From positions 921,178 through 985,177 of the forward strand of contig NZ_KQ948144.1 of NCBI RefSeq assembly GCF_001513955.1: a DNA stretch of 64,000 bases, in the 5' to 3' direction. The notes beneath the pieces were generated by a model, which saw only the letters and a program-made list of their open reading frames with translations, made no database searches and had not been told where the DNA came from. Shown here piece after piece: positions 28,040-37,899 of this stretch. Source of the DNA: Streptomyces pseudovenezuelae (lineage in GTDB: Bacteria > Actinomycetota > Actinomycetes > Streptomycetales > Streptomycetaceae). Numbering within the stretch: position 1 is the first letter of the stretch; every line of letters starts with the position of its first letter. The position numbers and the translations under genes are program-made.

Positions 28040-28756
28040 ATGACGGATGCCACCAGCAGGCCGGGGGCCGAGGGCGCCCGGGGTGAGGGCCGGACCGGCA
28101 GGGGCACGGGCAACGACCCCGCGGGTACGCGCAGCCCCCTGGTGACGCCCACCGGGACCGAGGCGCCGGATCTGGACCAGGAGAGCCGTCCGGCGGGCAC
28201 GACCGGCACCGAGCGGCGTGGGCCGGGCGTCGGTGACGAGGGCGGCTTCGGCGGTGAGTCCACCGCCGGCCGTGACAAGACGTCCGGTTTCGGCCGCGAG
28301 ACCGAGCGGGGGCGGGACACCGGTTCCGCCGACGCCGTCGGCGGTGTCGGGACCGGTACCGGGACCGGTGCGGGCGGGCTCTCGGGTCTCGAAGGCCGCG
28401 ACGGCCGCAAGGTCCACAGCGGTCATGACGGTCACGACGGCCATGACGGCCACGCCGGTCACGAAGCCCGGCTGCTGCCGCACGACGAGTGCGACAAGCT
28501 CAGCACGCGGCTCCAGCACGCCGTCGCCGGGTTCGTGGACGAACCCCGGTCCGCCGTCGAGGAGGCCGACCACGTGCTGGAGGAGGTCGCCACCCGGTTC
28601 GCCGATGCCGTGAAGCAGCGTCGGCGCACCCTGCGCAACTCCTGGCAGCCCGGCGACACCGGTCAGAACAAGGCCGCGAGCGCCGGCGACACCGAGCAAC
28701 TCCGGCTGGCGCTGCGGGACTACCGCGAGCTGACGGAGCGGCTGCTGCACAGCTGA
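28040..28756 (+). CDS. Hypothetical protein with Gly/His/Asp repeat
   Basis: This 238-residue protein has a disordered Gly/Thr/Arg-rich N-terminal half, then a (GHDGHDGHDGHAGHE)-type repeat near residue 130. A helical domain with LLPHDECDKLSTRLQHAVAGF and VDEPRSAVEEADHVLEEVA completes it. The second element resembles FVDSPREAVVEADRLLAELA of the upstream gene, so the two are distant relatives. The start follows AAGGGGAG by 9 nt and lies 6 bp beyond the upstream stop. Metal binding by the His/Asp repeat is possible. Confidence 0.8.
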   Translation: MTDATSRPGAEGARGEGRTGRGTGNDPAGTRSPLVTPTGTEAPDLDQESRPAGTTGTERRGPGVGDEGGFGGESTAGRDKTSGFGRETERGRDTGSADAVGGVGTGTGTGAGGLSGLEGRDGRKVHSGHDGHDGHDGHAGHEARLLPHDECDKLSTRLQHAVAGFVDEPRSAVEEADHVLEEVATRFADAVKQRRRTLRNSWQPGDTGQNKAASAGDTEQLRLALRDYRELTERLLHS

Positions 28757-28774
28757 CGCGTCGTCCATGCGTAC

Positions 28775-28812
28775 GACCGGCCTGCCGCCCGAAGTCGGGC
28801 GGCAGGCCGGTC
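28775..28812. terminator. Terminator hairpin
   Basis: An 18-bp perfect inverted repeat (28775-28792 with 28795-28812, GACCGGCCTGCCGCCCGA arm) directly follows the two-gene unit by 18 bp. It precedes the FHA gene. Confidence 0.8.
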
Positions 28813-28913
28813 TTGCGTGCCTTGCGCCGGACAGCGCCGTGCCGGGCGATTTATCATGCGGCGGCGGCGAGCCGACGTGGTTGCCGCGCAAGGACCTTCC
28901 AGGAGGAGCGCAC

Positions 28914-29306
28914 GTGCTCGAACTCACCATGGCCGTCGTCACCGCGGCGGAGGAGGGTGCCACGGCCGGTATGCAGATGGCCGACGCGCCCAGTGACCCG
29001 GGCACCGTGCTGCGCGTGGGCCGGGACAAGTCCGTGTGCCGGCTCGCGACCCCCGACGACTGGCTGTTCGTCTCCCGGGTGCACCTGGAGTTCCTGTGCG
29101 GACCCGAGGGTGTCTGGCAGGTGACCTGGCTCCAGGGCTCGCAGCCCGATCCCTCGTCCGAGGTGCAACTGGTGGCCGGGGCCTACGCGCAGCCGCTGGT
29201 CTACGGCGGCTCCGTGACGCTGCCCCGGGGCGGCAACGGCGAGATCGTCATCCGCGACCGCACCGCCCCGCGCAGCGTCAACGTCGGCTTCTACCACGAG
29301 GTGTGA
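28914..29306 (+). CDS. FHA-domain-like protein
   Basis: A 130-residue protein starting at GTG after AGGAGGAG. VLRVGRDKSVCRLATPDDWLFVSRVHLEF at about 43-71 fits the FHA GR...S-R-x-H signature for phosphothreonine recognition. The remaining beta strands fill a complete small FHA fold. It would bind phosphoproteins, e.g. Ser/Thr kinase targets. No kinase is adjacent. Confidence 0.8.
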   Translation: MLELTMAVVTAAEEGATAGMQMADAPSDPGTVLRVGRDKSVCRLATPDDWLFVSRVHLEFLCGPEGVWQVTWLQGSQPDPSSEVQLVAGAYAQPLVYGGSVTLPRGGNGEIVIRDRTAPRSVNVGFYHEV

Positions 29307-29316
29307 GCCTGCCGGG

Positions 29317-29988
29317 TCACGGCAGCACGCGGGCCAGCGCGAAGCCGTCGTAGCCCTTGGTGCCCACCGTCTGGATCGCCGTGGCGCTCAACCGCGGGTG
29401 CCGTCCGATCAGTTCGAGCGCGGTGCGGGTGCCCACGACGTCGGGGGCGGGGTTGTCGGGGTCGGCCACCCGGCCGCCCCGCACGACGTTGTCCACCACG
29501 ATCAGGCTGCCCGGGCCGGTGAGCTTGACCGCCCACTCCACGTAGGACGGGTTGTTGGCCTTGTCGGCGTCGATGAAGACCAGGTCGAAGGGGGGCGGGT
29601 GCTCGTCGGCCAGCCGGGGGAGGGACTCCAGGGCGGCGCCGACGCGTACCTCGACGACCTTGTCGAGGCCCGCGCGGGCGATGTTGCGGTTCGCGACCTC
29701 GGCGTTCCGCGGGCTGTACTCCAGGGAGACCAGGCGGCCGTCGGCGGGCAGCGCGCGGGCCAGCCAGATCGTGCTGTAGCCGCCGAGCGTGCCGAGTTCC
29801 AGGATGCTGCGGGCGCCCTGGATCTGGGCCAGGAGCTGCAGGAGCTTGCCCTGTGGTGCCGTGATGGCGATGGACGGGAGACCGGCGGCCTCGCTGTCGC
29901 GCAAGGCCGCCCGGAGTGCTTCGTCCTCCGGGGCGAGGTGGGCGGTGAAGTAGTCGTCGACGTCGTCCCAGAACTGCGACTCGCTCAT
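29317..29988 (-). CDS. O-methyltransferase (class I SAM, CCoAOMT-like)
   Basis: This 223-residue protein has the SAM motif ILELGTLGGYSTIWLARALP near residue 62 and DLVFIDADKANN (metal/substrate Asp) near 142, as in Mg2+-dependent caffeoyl-CoA O-methyltransferase relatives. The substrate is probably a catechol-type compound. A perfect 8-bp inverted repeat lies 22-42 bp upstream of its start, so it is probably repressor-controlled. Confidence 0.92.
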   Translation of the reverse strand: MSESQFWDDVDDYFTAHLAPEDEALRAALRDSEAAGLPSIAITAPQGKLLQLLAQIQGARSILELGTLGGYSTIWLARALPADGRLVSLEYSPRNAEVANRNIARAGLDKVVEVRVGAALESLPRLADEHPPPFDLVFIDADKANNPSYVEWAVKLTGPGSLIVVDNVVRGGRVADPDNPAPDVVGTRTALELIGRHPRLSATAIQTVGTKGYDGFALARVLP

Positions 29989-30009
29989 ACGCCTGTGCCT
30001 TTCATCTGC

Positions 30010-30030
30010 CTAGTTAGGTCAGCTAACTAG
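30010..30030. promoter_or_regulatory. Putative MarR-type operator before O-methyltransferase gene
   Basis: CTAGTTAG (30010-30017), GTCAG spacer, CTAACTAG (30023-30030): a perfect AT-rich palindrome in otherwise GC-rich DNA. TTAG-N5-CTAA cores are common for MarR-family sites. No MarR gene is adjacent. Confidence 0.6.
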
Positions 30031-30074
30031 TTGCGCGAATGAATATAGGCGTGCTCCCGGCCGCTGTCAGGGAA

Positions 30075-31439
30075 TTACCGCTGGGGCGGTGAGCCGGGCA
30101 GCGGCCGGCCCGCGGACTCCGTCATGAACCACACCGCGACGCCGCCGACGACGGCCGCGGCCATCATGTAGTAGGCGGGCATCATCATGTTCCCGGTCGC
30201 GCCGATCAGCGCGGTCACCACCAGCGGGGTCGTGCCGCCGAACAGGGACACCGAGGCGTTGAAGCCCACCGACAGGGAGCCGTAGCGCACCCGGGTCGGG
30301 AAGAGGGCCGGGAGGGCCGACGGCATCGCCGCGGTGAAGCAGACCAGGAGCAGGCCCAGCGCGCCCATGCCGAGCGCGATCGCGAACAGGCTGCCCTGGC
30401 GGATCAGCAGCAGGGCCGGAACCGACAGGAGCAGGAAGCCCGCGCAGCCCGCGGCGATCACCGGGCGGCGGCCGACGCGGTCGCTCAGGGCGCCCGCGAA
30501 GGGCTGGACGACCATCATCAGCGCCATCACGGCGAGGACGACCAGCAGGCCGTGCGTCTCGTCGTACTTGAGCTCGCTGGTCAGATAGCTGGGCATGTAC
30601 GACAGCAGCATGTAGTCGGTGACGTTGAAGACCAGGACCAGACCCACGCACAGCAGCAGGGCCCGCCACTGGCCGGTGATCATCTCGCGCAGCGGGACCT
30701 TCCGGCGGCTCGACTCGGCCTTCTCGGTCTCGGCCGCGAACGCCGGGGTCTCCTCCAGGCGCAGCCGCAGATAGAGGCCGATGGCGCCCATCGGGCCCGC
30801 GATCAGGAACGGGATCCGCCAGCCCCAGGAGACCAGGTCGTCGGTGGACAGCAGGGCCGTCATCAGGGTGACCAGGCCCGCGCCGGCGATGTATCCGGCC
30901 AGCGTGCCGAACTCCAGCCAGCTGCCGAGGAAGCCGCGCTTCTTGTCGGGCGCGTACTCGGCGATGAAGGTGGACGCGCCCGCGTACTCGCCGCCGGTCG
31001 AGAAGCCCTGGACCAGCCGGGCGGCCAGGAGCAGCAGGGGGGCGCCGACGCCGATCGTGGCGTACGACGGGATCAGGCCGATGGCGAAGGTGCCGGCCGC
31101 CATCATGATCATGGTCACGGCGAGGACCTTCTGGCGGCCCACGCGGTCGCCCAGCGGGCCGAAGACCAGGCCGCCGAGCGGGCGGACGAGGAAGGCCGCG
31201 GCGAAGGCGCCGAACGTCGACAGGAGCTGGGCGGTCGGATTGCCGGAGGGGAAGAAGACCTTGCCCAGGGTGACGGCGATGTAGCTGTAGACGCCGAAGT
31301 CGAACCACTCCATGGCGTTGCCCAGGGCGGCTGCCTTCACGGCACGCTTCACGAGGGCCGGGTCGACGGCTACGGCCTCGGGGGTGCCGGGGTCGTGAGA
31401 GGGGTGGACGGGGTGGGGGAGGGCGGGGGCACTCGGCAA
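30075..31439 (-). CDS. MHS family MFS transporter (ProP-like)
   Basis: The 454-residue protein has 12 TM segments. Signatures are GNAMEWFDFGVYSYIAVTLG (TM1 of metabolite:H+ symporters), GPLGDRVGRQK (motif A), RLVQGFSTGGEYAGAS and RYGSLSVGFN. The family imports osmolytes or organic acids such as proline/betaine, citrate or ketoglutarate. The TTG start gives a 17-residue extension before homology; a later start is possible. The exact substrate is unknown. Confidence 0.9.
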   Translation of the reverse strand: MPSAPALPHPVHPSHDPGTPEAVAVDPALVKRAVKAAALGNAMEWFDFGVYSYIAVTLGKVFFPSGNPTAQLLSTFGAFAAAFLVRPLGGLVFGPLGDRVGRQKVLAVTMIMMAAGTFAIGLIPSYATIGVGAPLLLLAARLVQGFSTGGEYAGASTFIAEYAPDKKRGFLGSWLEFGTLAGYIAGAGLVTLMTALLSTDDLVSWGWRIPFLIAGPMGAIGLYLRLRLEETPAFAAETEKAESSRRKVPLREMITGQWRALLLCVGLVLVFNVTDYMLLSYMPSYLTSELKYDETHGLLVVLAVMALMMVVQPFAGALSDRVGRRPVIAAGCAGFLLLSVPALLLIRQGSLFAIALGMGALGLLLVCFTAAMPSALPALFPTRVRYGSLSVGFNASVSLFGGTTPLVVTALIGATGNMMMPAYYMMAAAVVGGVAVWFMTESAGRPLPGSPPQR

Positions 31440-31749
31440 AACGTCGCTCGCCTGCCTTTCGACGGGGACAAGGGCAAAAAGCGACCATAGGCGGACTTGC
31501 CGGGCTTACGTCCTGCTCAAGTCCGGTCGCGGACCGTGAATAAACGTGCTGTATGCAGGTACCCTGCGCCCGGCCGGGAACGCGTCTTCGCGGCACACGT
31601 GTGATCCATCTCGCGCCCGGCTGCGCGACGCCCCTCCCGGCGGACTAGTGTCATTCGGACAAAAGGAGACGGACGTCAGGTGAAGCCGGGGTGGCCTGCG
31701 TCCCTCTTCACGGACGCATGGCACGAACGGGACGAGAGGCCGACGCGGC
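31440..31749. other. Divergent intergenic region
   Basis: These 310 bp separate the MHS transporter from the GT87-PAP2 gene. They are locally less GC-rich around 31470-31560 and must hold both promoters. I see no clear -35/-10 pair. AAAGGAG at 31662-31668 precedes a GTG at 31680 in another frame, which looks like a chance start. Confidence 0.4.
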
Positions 31750-33783
31750 GTGGCGAATGCGGAGCACAGTGGGGCCACCGAGATCCAGGCGCGGCTGCGC
31801 GTAGCCAGACTCGCCCTGTGGCTGGTGGCGGCCGTCCTCGCCCTGCGAGAGGTGGCCGTCGTCCTCAGCACCCCCAGAGGCGAGCGGCTGACGGACCTGG
31901 AGACCTGGGTCGGCCCGGACGGCGTCCTGCATGTGAAGGGGTCGCTGTACGACTCGACGCGGTTCACCGGTACCCCGTTCGGGGGACTCGTCCTGAAGCC
32001 GCTCACCCGCGCCGCCGAACAGGCGCTCGGCTGGGGCTGGACCTTCGGCACCCTGCTCCTGGTCGTCGCCCTCGGTCTCGTCGCCGCCCGTGCCCTGCCC
32101 CAGCCGGTCGGCCGCCGCACCTCCCTGCTCGCCGCGCCGGTCGCGATCAGCCTCCTGATGCTGTCGCTGCCCGTGCGCAACACGCTCTACCTCGGGCAGA
32201 CCAGCATCATCCCGGTCCTGCTGGTCCTCGTCGCCTGCTTCGCCGTCCGCGGTGAGCGGGTCAGCGGACTGCTCATCGGGCTCGCCGCCGCCCTCCAGCC
32301 CACGGTCCTGCTCTTCGCGGCCCTGCTCTGGTTCACCGGCCGCCGCCGTGGCGCCCTGACCACGGTCGCGGCCTTCGCCGCCGGCACCGCGCTCGCCTGG
32401 GCCGCGCTGCCGCACGACTCGTACACCTACTGGGTGCACCACATCGCGGGCACCGGCCTCGGGGGGCCCGCCGACGACCTCGCCAACCAGTCCCTGCACG
32501 GCCTGCTGCTGCGCCTGGGCGTGTCCGGACCGCTGGAGATCTCCCTCTTCCTGGCCCTCGGCGCGGCCGTCGGGGCGCTGGGTGTGCGCCGGGCCGTGCG
32601 CTACGCCCGCGACGGCCAGCTGCTGCTCGCGGTCGCGATCACCGGCTGCGCGGCGATCGCGGTTTCGCCCACCACCTGGCAGCACCAGCTGCTGTGGGTG
32701 CTGCTCGCGGTCGTCGGGCGGGTCGGCAAGCGGGCCTCCGACCGGTATGTGTGGCCGGTCGCCGTCGTCGTGGTGATGACCCTGCCCACGACGATGCTGC
32801 TGCCGCACATCTCGGCGCTGTACCCCCTGCGGAACAACCTGGTGCTGCTCGCCGCGCTCGCCGCCGCCACGGTGATCCCCTTCCTGTCGCGCACCTCGCC
32901 GTACTGCCGCACACCGATCCCCGCGCAGTTCGCCCCCGCGGCGCCCGCCCGGTTCCGGCGCGTCCCGCTGCTGCCGTTCCTGCGGCGGGTGCTGACGCGG
33001 CCGAACCTGCTCCTCGAACTCCTGCTGCTCCGGGTCACCTACGCCGCCTACCAGCAGGTCAGACTCGCGGCGACCGGCGGCAGCAACTCCGCGGGGCGGG
33101 CCACCGCCGAGAAGCACGGGCAGCAGGTCCTCGATCTGGAGCGGCTGCTGCACATCGACATCGAGCACTGGGCCAACCACGCGGTCGTGAAGGTCGACTG
33201 GCTGCGGAACTTCTTCGACTTCTACTACGAGTCCTTCCACTTCGTGGTCCCGCTGAGCGTGCTCGCCGTTCTGTACTGGCGGCGTCCGGTGGACTACCGC
33301 TGGGCGCGGGCCTCGCTCGGGTTCGCGACCCTGCTGGCCCTCGTCGGGTTCTGGCTCTATCCGCTCGCCCCGCCACGGCTGATGCCGGCGCTCGGGGTCA
33401 TCGACACCGTGCACGGCGTGCAGGACTTCTCCAAGCCGGACTACGGGACCCTGACCGCGCTGACCAACCAGTACGCGGCGATGCCCTCGCTGCACTTCGG
33501 GTGGTCGTTGTGGTGCGGGGTCGTGATCGCGGTCATCGCGCCCCGGTGGTGGATGAAGGGACTCGGGCTGCTGCACCCGCTGTTCACCGTGTCGGCGATC
33601 GTGGCCACCGGCAACCACTGGGTGCTGGACGCGGTGGGGGGCGCGGTGGTCGTCGCGGGCGGGTTCGGGTTGTCGTACCTGTTCCAGGGGCCGCGGGGCC
33701 GGACGGCCGCAGTGGTGGCGGAGGCGGAGGCGGCGGATCAGGAGCGGGCGCCGGCGAGACGAGATACGGCCCCGCGCCCCTGA
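31750..33783 (+). CDS. GT87-like glycosyltransferase fused to PAP2 phosphatase
   Basis: This 677-residue polytopic protein has two parts. Residues about 15-390 resemble GT87/DUF2029 polyprenol-dependent mannosyltransferases, with many TM segments and an early Asp/Glu-rich loop (RLTDLETWVG). Residues about 430-640 are an inositolphosphotransferase-like PAP2 domain with NQYAAMPSLHFGWSLW and ATGNHWVLDAVGGAVV, where His residues catalyse phosphate transfer. Such fusions are known in actinobacteria. It may use lipid-linked sugar or inositol phosphate. The start is GTG 31750 (in-frame stop at 31681). Confidence 0.88.
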   Translation: MANAEHSGATEIQARLRVARLALWLVAAVLALREVAVVLSTPRGERLTDLETWVGPDGVLHVKGSLYDSTRFTGTPFGGLVLKPLTRAAEQALGWGWTFGTLLLVVALGLVAARALPQPVGRRTSLLAAPVAISLLMLSLPVRNTLYLGQTSIIPVLLVLVACFAVRGERVSGLLIGLAAALQPTVLLFAALLWFTGRRRGALTTVAAFAAGTALAWAALPHDSYTYWVHHIAGTGLGGPADDLANQSLHGLLLRLGVSGPLEISLFLALGAAVGALGVRRAVRYARDGQLLLAVAITGCAAIAVSPTTWQHQLLWVLLAVVGRVGKRASDRYVWPVAVVVVMTLPTTMLLPHISALYPLRNNLVLLAALAAATVIPFLSRTSPYCRTPIPAQFAPAAPARFRRVPLLPFLRRVLTRPNLLLELLLLRVTYAAYQQVRLAATGGSNSAGRATAEKHGQQVLDLERLLHIDIEHWANHAVVKVDWLRNFFDFYYESFHFVVPLSVLAVLYWRRPVDYRWARASLGFATLLALVGFWLYPLAPPRLMPALGVIDTVHGVQDFSKPDYGTLTALTNQYAAMPSLHFGWSLWCGVVIAVIAPRWWMKGLGLLHPLFTVSAIVATGNHWVLDAVGGAVVVAGGFGLSYLFQGPRGRTAAVVAEAEAADQERAPARRDTAPRP

Positions 33784-33789
33784 CTGCCC

Positions 33790-35028
33790 TCAACCGAGTG
33801 TCACCTGAAGCTCCTTGACGCCGTTGATCCACGCCGAGCGCAGGCGGCGCGGGTCGCCGGTCGCGCGCAGGTTCGGCATGGCGTCGGCGATGGCGTTGAA
33901 GATCAGGTCGATCTCCAGCACCGCGAGGGACTTGCCGAGGCAGTAGTGCGGGCCGCCGCCGCCGAAGCCGAGGTGGGGGTTGGGATCGCGGGTGATGTCG
34001 AAGACGTCCGGGTTCTCGAACACCTCGGGGTCGTGGTTGGCGGCGGCGTAGAAGATGCCCACCCGGTCGCCCTTCCTGATCTGCTTGCCGCCGAGTTCCG
34101 TGTCCTGGGTGGCCGTGCGCTGGAAAGCGTTGACCGGGGCGGCCCAGCGGACGATCTCCTCCGCCGCCGTGGAGGGGCGCTCGGCCTTGTACAGCTCCCA
34201 CTGGTCGGGGTGGGTGAGGAAGGCGTGCATGCCGTGGGTGATGGCGTTGCGGGTGGTCTCGTTGCCCGCCACCGCCAGCATCAGCACGAAGAAGCCGAAC
34301 TCGTCGGAGTTCAGGTTGCCTTCGTCCTCCGCGGCCACCAGGGTCGTGACGATGTCCTTGGCCGGGCACTGCTTGCGGTCGGCCGCCATGTTCATCGCGT
34401 AGGCGATGACCTCCATGGCCGACTCCTGGCCGACCTGCTCGCTGATCGCGTACTCCGGATCGTCGTACGAGATCATCTTGTTGGACCAGTCGAAGATCTT
34501 CGCCCGGTCGTCCTGCGGGATGCCGATCAGCTCGGCGATGGCCTGCAGGGGCAGTTCGCAGGCGACCTGGGTGACGAAATCGAAGGAGCCGCCGGGCAGG
34601 GCGGAGGCGCTCTCGACGATCGCGTGGGCGCGGTTGCGCAGCCGCTCCTCCAGGGCGCGGATGGCCCGGGGCGTGAACACCCGCTGCACGATTCCGCGGA
34701 CCCTGGTGTGCTCCGGCGGGTCCATGTTGAGCAGGATCAGCCGCTGCGCGTCGATCGCGTCCCGCTGGATGCGTTCGTTGAAGCGGATGATCGCCGTGTT
34801 GAGGTACGACGAGAAGATCTCCGGGTGGGTGGAGACGTACTTGACGTCCGCGTGCCGGGTGACCGCCCAGTACCCCTCGTCCTGGAAGCCGGCGACATTG
34901 CCCGGCTGGGGGATCCAGCGCACCGGTTCGGCCCGGCGCAGCTCGGCGAACTCGGGCAGCGGTACGCGGCTTTGCAGCAGGTCGGGGTCGGTGAAGTCGA
35001 ACCCGTCGGGGAGTGCTGGACACGTCAT
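33790..35028 (-). CDS. cyp125: Cytochrome P450, CYP125-like (steroid side-chain hydroxylase)
   Basis: This 412-residue protein starts MTCPALPDGFDFTDPDLLQS, nearly the same opening as CYP125. It has the I-helix VAGNETTR, ExxR as EEIVR, and the heme ligand loop FGGGGPHYCLGKSLA. The end (LIFNAIADAMPNL...LRSAWINGVKELQV) also follows CYP125. That enzyme oxidises C27 of cholesterol or cholestenone. It is divergent from a FadA5-like thiolase, the same pairing as in mycobacterial steroid catabolism. Electron partner may be the ferredoxin at 54490. Regulatory palindrome lies 33 bp upstream of the start. Confidence 0.85.
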   Translation of the reverse strand: MTCPALPDGFDFTDPDLLQSRVPLPEFAELRRAEPVRWIPQPGNVAGFQDEGYWAVTRHADVKYVSTHPEIFSSYLNTAIIRFNERIQRDAIDAQRLILLNMDPPEHTRVRGIVQRVFTPRAIRALEERLRNRAHAIVESASALPGGSFDFVTQVACELPLQAIAELIGIPQDDRAKIFDWSNKMISYDDPEYAISEQVGQESAMEVIAYAMNMAADRKQCPAKDIVTTLVAAEDEGNLNSDEFGFFVLMLAVAGNETTRNAITHGMHAFLTHPDQWELYKAERPSTAAEEIVRWAAPVNAFQRTATQDTELGGKQIRKGDRVGIFYAAANHDPEVFENPDVFDITRDPNPHLGFGGGGPHYCLGKSLAVLEIDLIFNAIADAMPNLRATGDPRRLRSAWINGVKELQVTLG

Positions 35029-35060
35029 CGGCAACTCACTCCAGCTGTCTGGCAACACAT

Positions 35061-35075
35061 CTGACGATCCATCAG
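35061..35075 (-). promoter_or_regulatory. Palindrome CTGATGGATCGTCAG before P450 gene
   Basis: On the minus strand the 15-mer CTGATGGATCGTCAG sits 33-47 bp upstream of the P450 ATG. It matches sites before the ALDH gene (52988-53002) and LLM oxidoreductase gene (61152-61166). Confidence 0.55.
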
Positions 35076-35200
35076 GAACAGAGCTGCCGTGAAGGTAGTA
35101 ACGGGTTCTACAAGAGGCAAGGGGTGCAGACGCCTCAATTGCCTGCAAGACCCTTGCGGTGGTGGCCGGACCGTCCGCAGACTGCAAGCACCGCGCCAAC

Positions 35201-35214
35201 TAGAACACGTACTA
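35201..35214. promoter_or_regulatory. Near-consensus KstR operator
   Basis: TAGAACACGTACTA matches the published actinobacterial KstR box TnnAACnnGTTnnA at all but one defined position (GTA for GTT). It lies inside a longer inverted repeat AACTAG-N8-CTAGTT (35198-35217), 38-51 bp before the thiolase start. Confidence 0.6.
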
Positions 35215-35215
35215 G

Positions 35216-36567
<1,352 letters not shown>

Positions 36568-36587
<20 letters not shown>

Positions 36588-37395
36588 AGCGGTCCTCCCT
36601 CGCGCGCCGGATCAACTCCGCCGAGTCCTTGAGGGACAGAGCGGCGGCTCGAAGATGATCGTAACGGAGCGAGCAGTCCTTGACGGTGTCCGGATTCGCG
36701 GTCGGATGTCCGCTGCCGTATCCCTCGGTGTAGACGATGGTCGGGTCGCTGACGAACCGGTAGAGGTTGAACGAGCCAGTCAGTCCGGCGTGCGCCCCTG
36801 CGGAGAACGGCAGTACCTGGATGTTGATCTGGGGATCATTCTCGAAGGACAACAGACGGGTCAGTTGGCCGCGCATTGTTTCCTTGTCGCCGATCTCCTG
36901 GTAGAGCGCGGCCTCGCTGATGACCATCCAGAAGACCGGCGGCTCGTCCTTCTCGAAGATGCGCTGTCGCGCGAGTCGTACCGCGGTGCGGTCGTCGAGG
37001 TCGTTGCGCCGGAGTGCGCTGAGGGTGGCGCGGGCGTAGGCCGGGGTCTGCAGCAGTCCGTGGATCATGGTGGCCTGGAAGGTGCAGATCTCGGTCGCCC
37101 GTGCCTCCAGCTCGGCAACTTGCTGAAACCATGAGGGCAGTTGACTGCGCAGCACCAGATCGACCAGTCGGGTCAGCAACCCGTCCGACCCCAGCGCCGC
37201 GTCCGCCCGCTCGCTGAACTCCGGTGTCGGTACCTTCCTCGCGGTCTCGATCTGCCCGACCAGTGAGCCGGTGTAGCTGAGGATGTCGCCCAGTTGGCGC
37301 TGGGTCAGGTGGGCCGCTTCTCGGAGTCGGCGCAGCTCGAAACCGTAGTAGTCGCCGGGCGAGGCGCCGGGGTCGAGGGAGTGGATGCCGGTCAC
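36568..37395 (-). CDS. XRE-family regulator with DUF5753 (WhiJ-like)
   Basis: The 275-residue protein has an N-terminal helix-turn-helix at about 20-75 (ELRRLREAAHLTQRQLGDILSYTGSLVGQIETARK) and a C-terminal DUF5753 domain with ARQRIFEKDEPPVFWMVISEAALY and IQVLPFSAGAHAGLTGSF. This is the usual Streptomyces XRE regulator. It forms a unit with the DUF397 gene and a divergent ATPase-like gene. It probably represses developmental or metabolic targets. Confidence 0.92.
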
Positions 37396-37487
37396 GCGGG
37401 GTCCCCTCTCGGGTAACTGGGTCCACGGCTCTACCAGTTGTGTCCGTTCGATAGCCCAGCGTAGTCGTGCGAGATCACGCTCGTACC

Positions 37488-37892
37488 GTGAACTCCTACA
37501 TTCCCCAGTGGCGCCTGTCGCTCACCGCGGGCGAGCACTCCGCCCGTCACATCCGCCGGATCGTCCGCTCGCTGCTGGCCGAGTGGGGGCTGTCCGCGCT
37601 GTGCGACGCCGCCGAGCTCGGTGTGACGGAGCTGGTCGCCAATGTCGTACGGCATGTTCCGGACCGCCGGTGTGTGGTGCTTGTGTTGCGGCTGGAGGGC
37701 GGTGTCCGGGTGGAGGTGGCGGACGGGGCGCCCCAACTTCGGTGCCCGGCGGCCGAGTCGGACGCGGAGGCGGAACACGGTCGCGGACTCGTGCTGCTGG
37801 ACGCCGTCGTGGACAAGTGGGGTGTGGGGCCGAGATCGGGGGGCGGGAAGGTTGTCTGGTTCGAGTGCGGAGCAGAGTGCGGGCCCTCATGA
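37488..37892 (+). CDS. ATP-binding (HATPase_c_2, RsbW-like) regulator
   Basis: The 134-residue protein resembles anti-sigma-factor-like ATPases. The N-box region reads DAAELGVTELVANVVRHV (Asn near 52) and the G1 box VEVADGAPQL; a G2-like EHGRGLVLLDAVVDKWGV follows. Such proteins accompany XRE/DUF397 pairs in Streptomyces (abaA-like loci). GTG 37488 was chosen; an in-frame GTG at 37467 would add seven residues. It is divergent from the XRE gene. Confidence 0.85.
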   Translation: MNSYIPQWRLSLTAGEHSARHIRRIVRSLLAEWGLSALCDAAELGVTELVANVVRHVPDRRCVVLVLRLEGGVRVEVADGAPQLRCPAAESDAEAEHGRGLVLLDAVVDKWGVGPRSGGGKVVWFECGAECGPS

Positions 37893-37899
37893 TGGCGAG

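Noticed and set aside
31680..32255. Alternative start GTG 31680 with AAAGGAG upstream
   Set aside because: The frame differs from the GT87-PAP2 gene, gives a 191-residue Arg-rich shadow and overlaps it.
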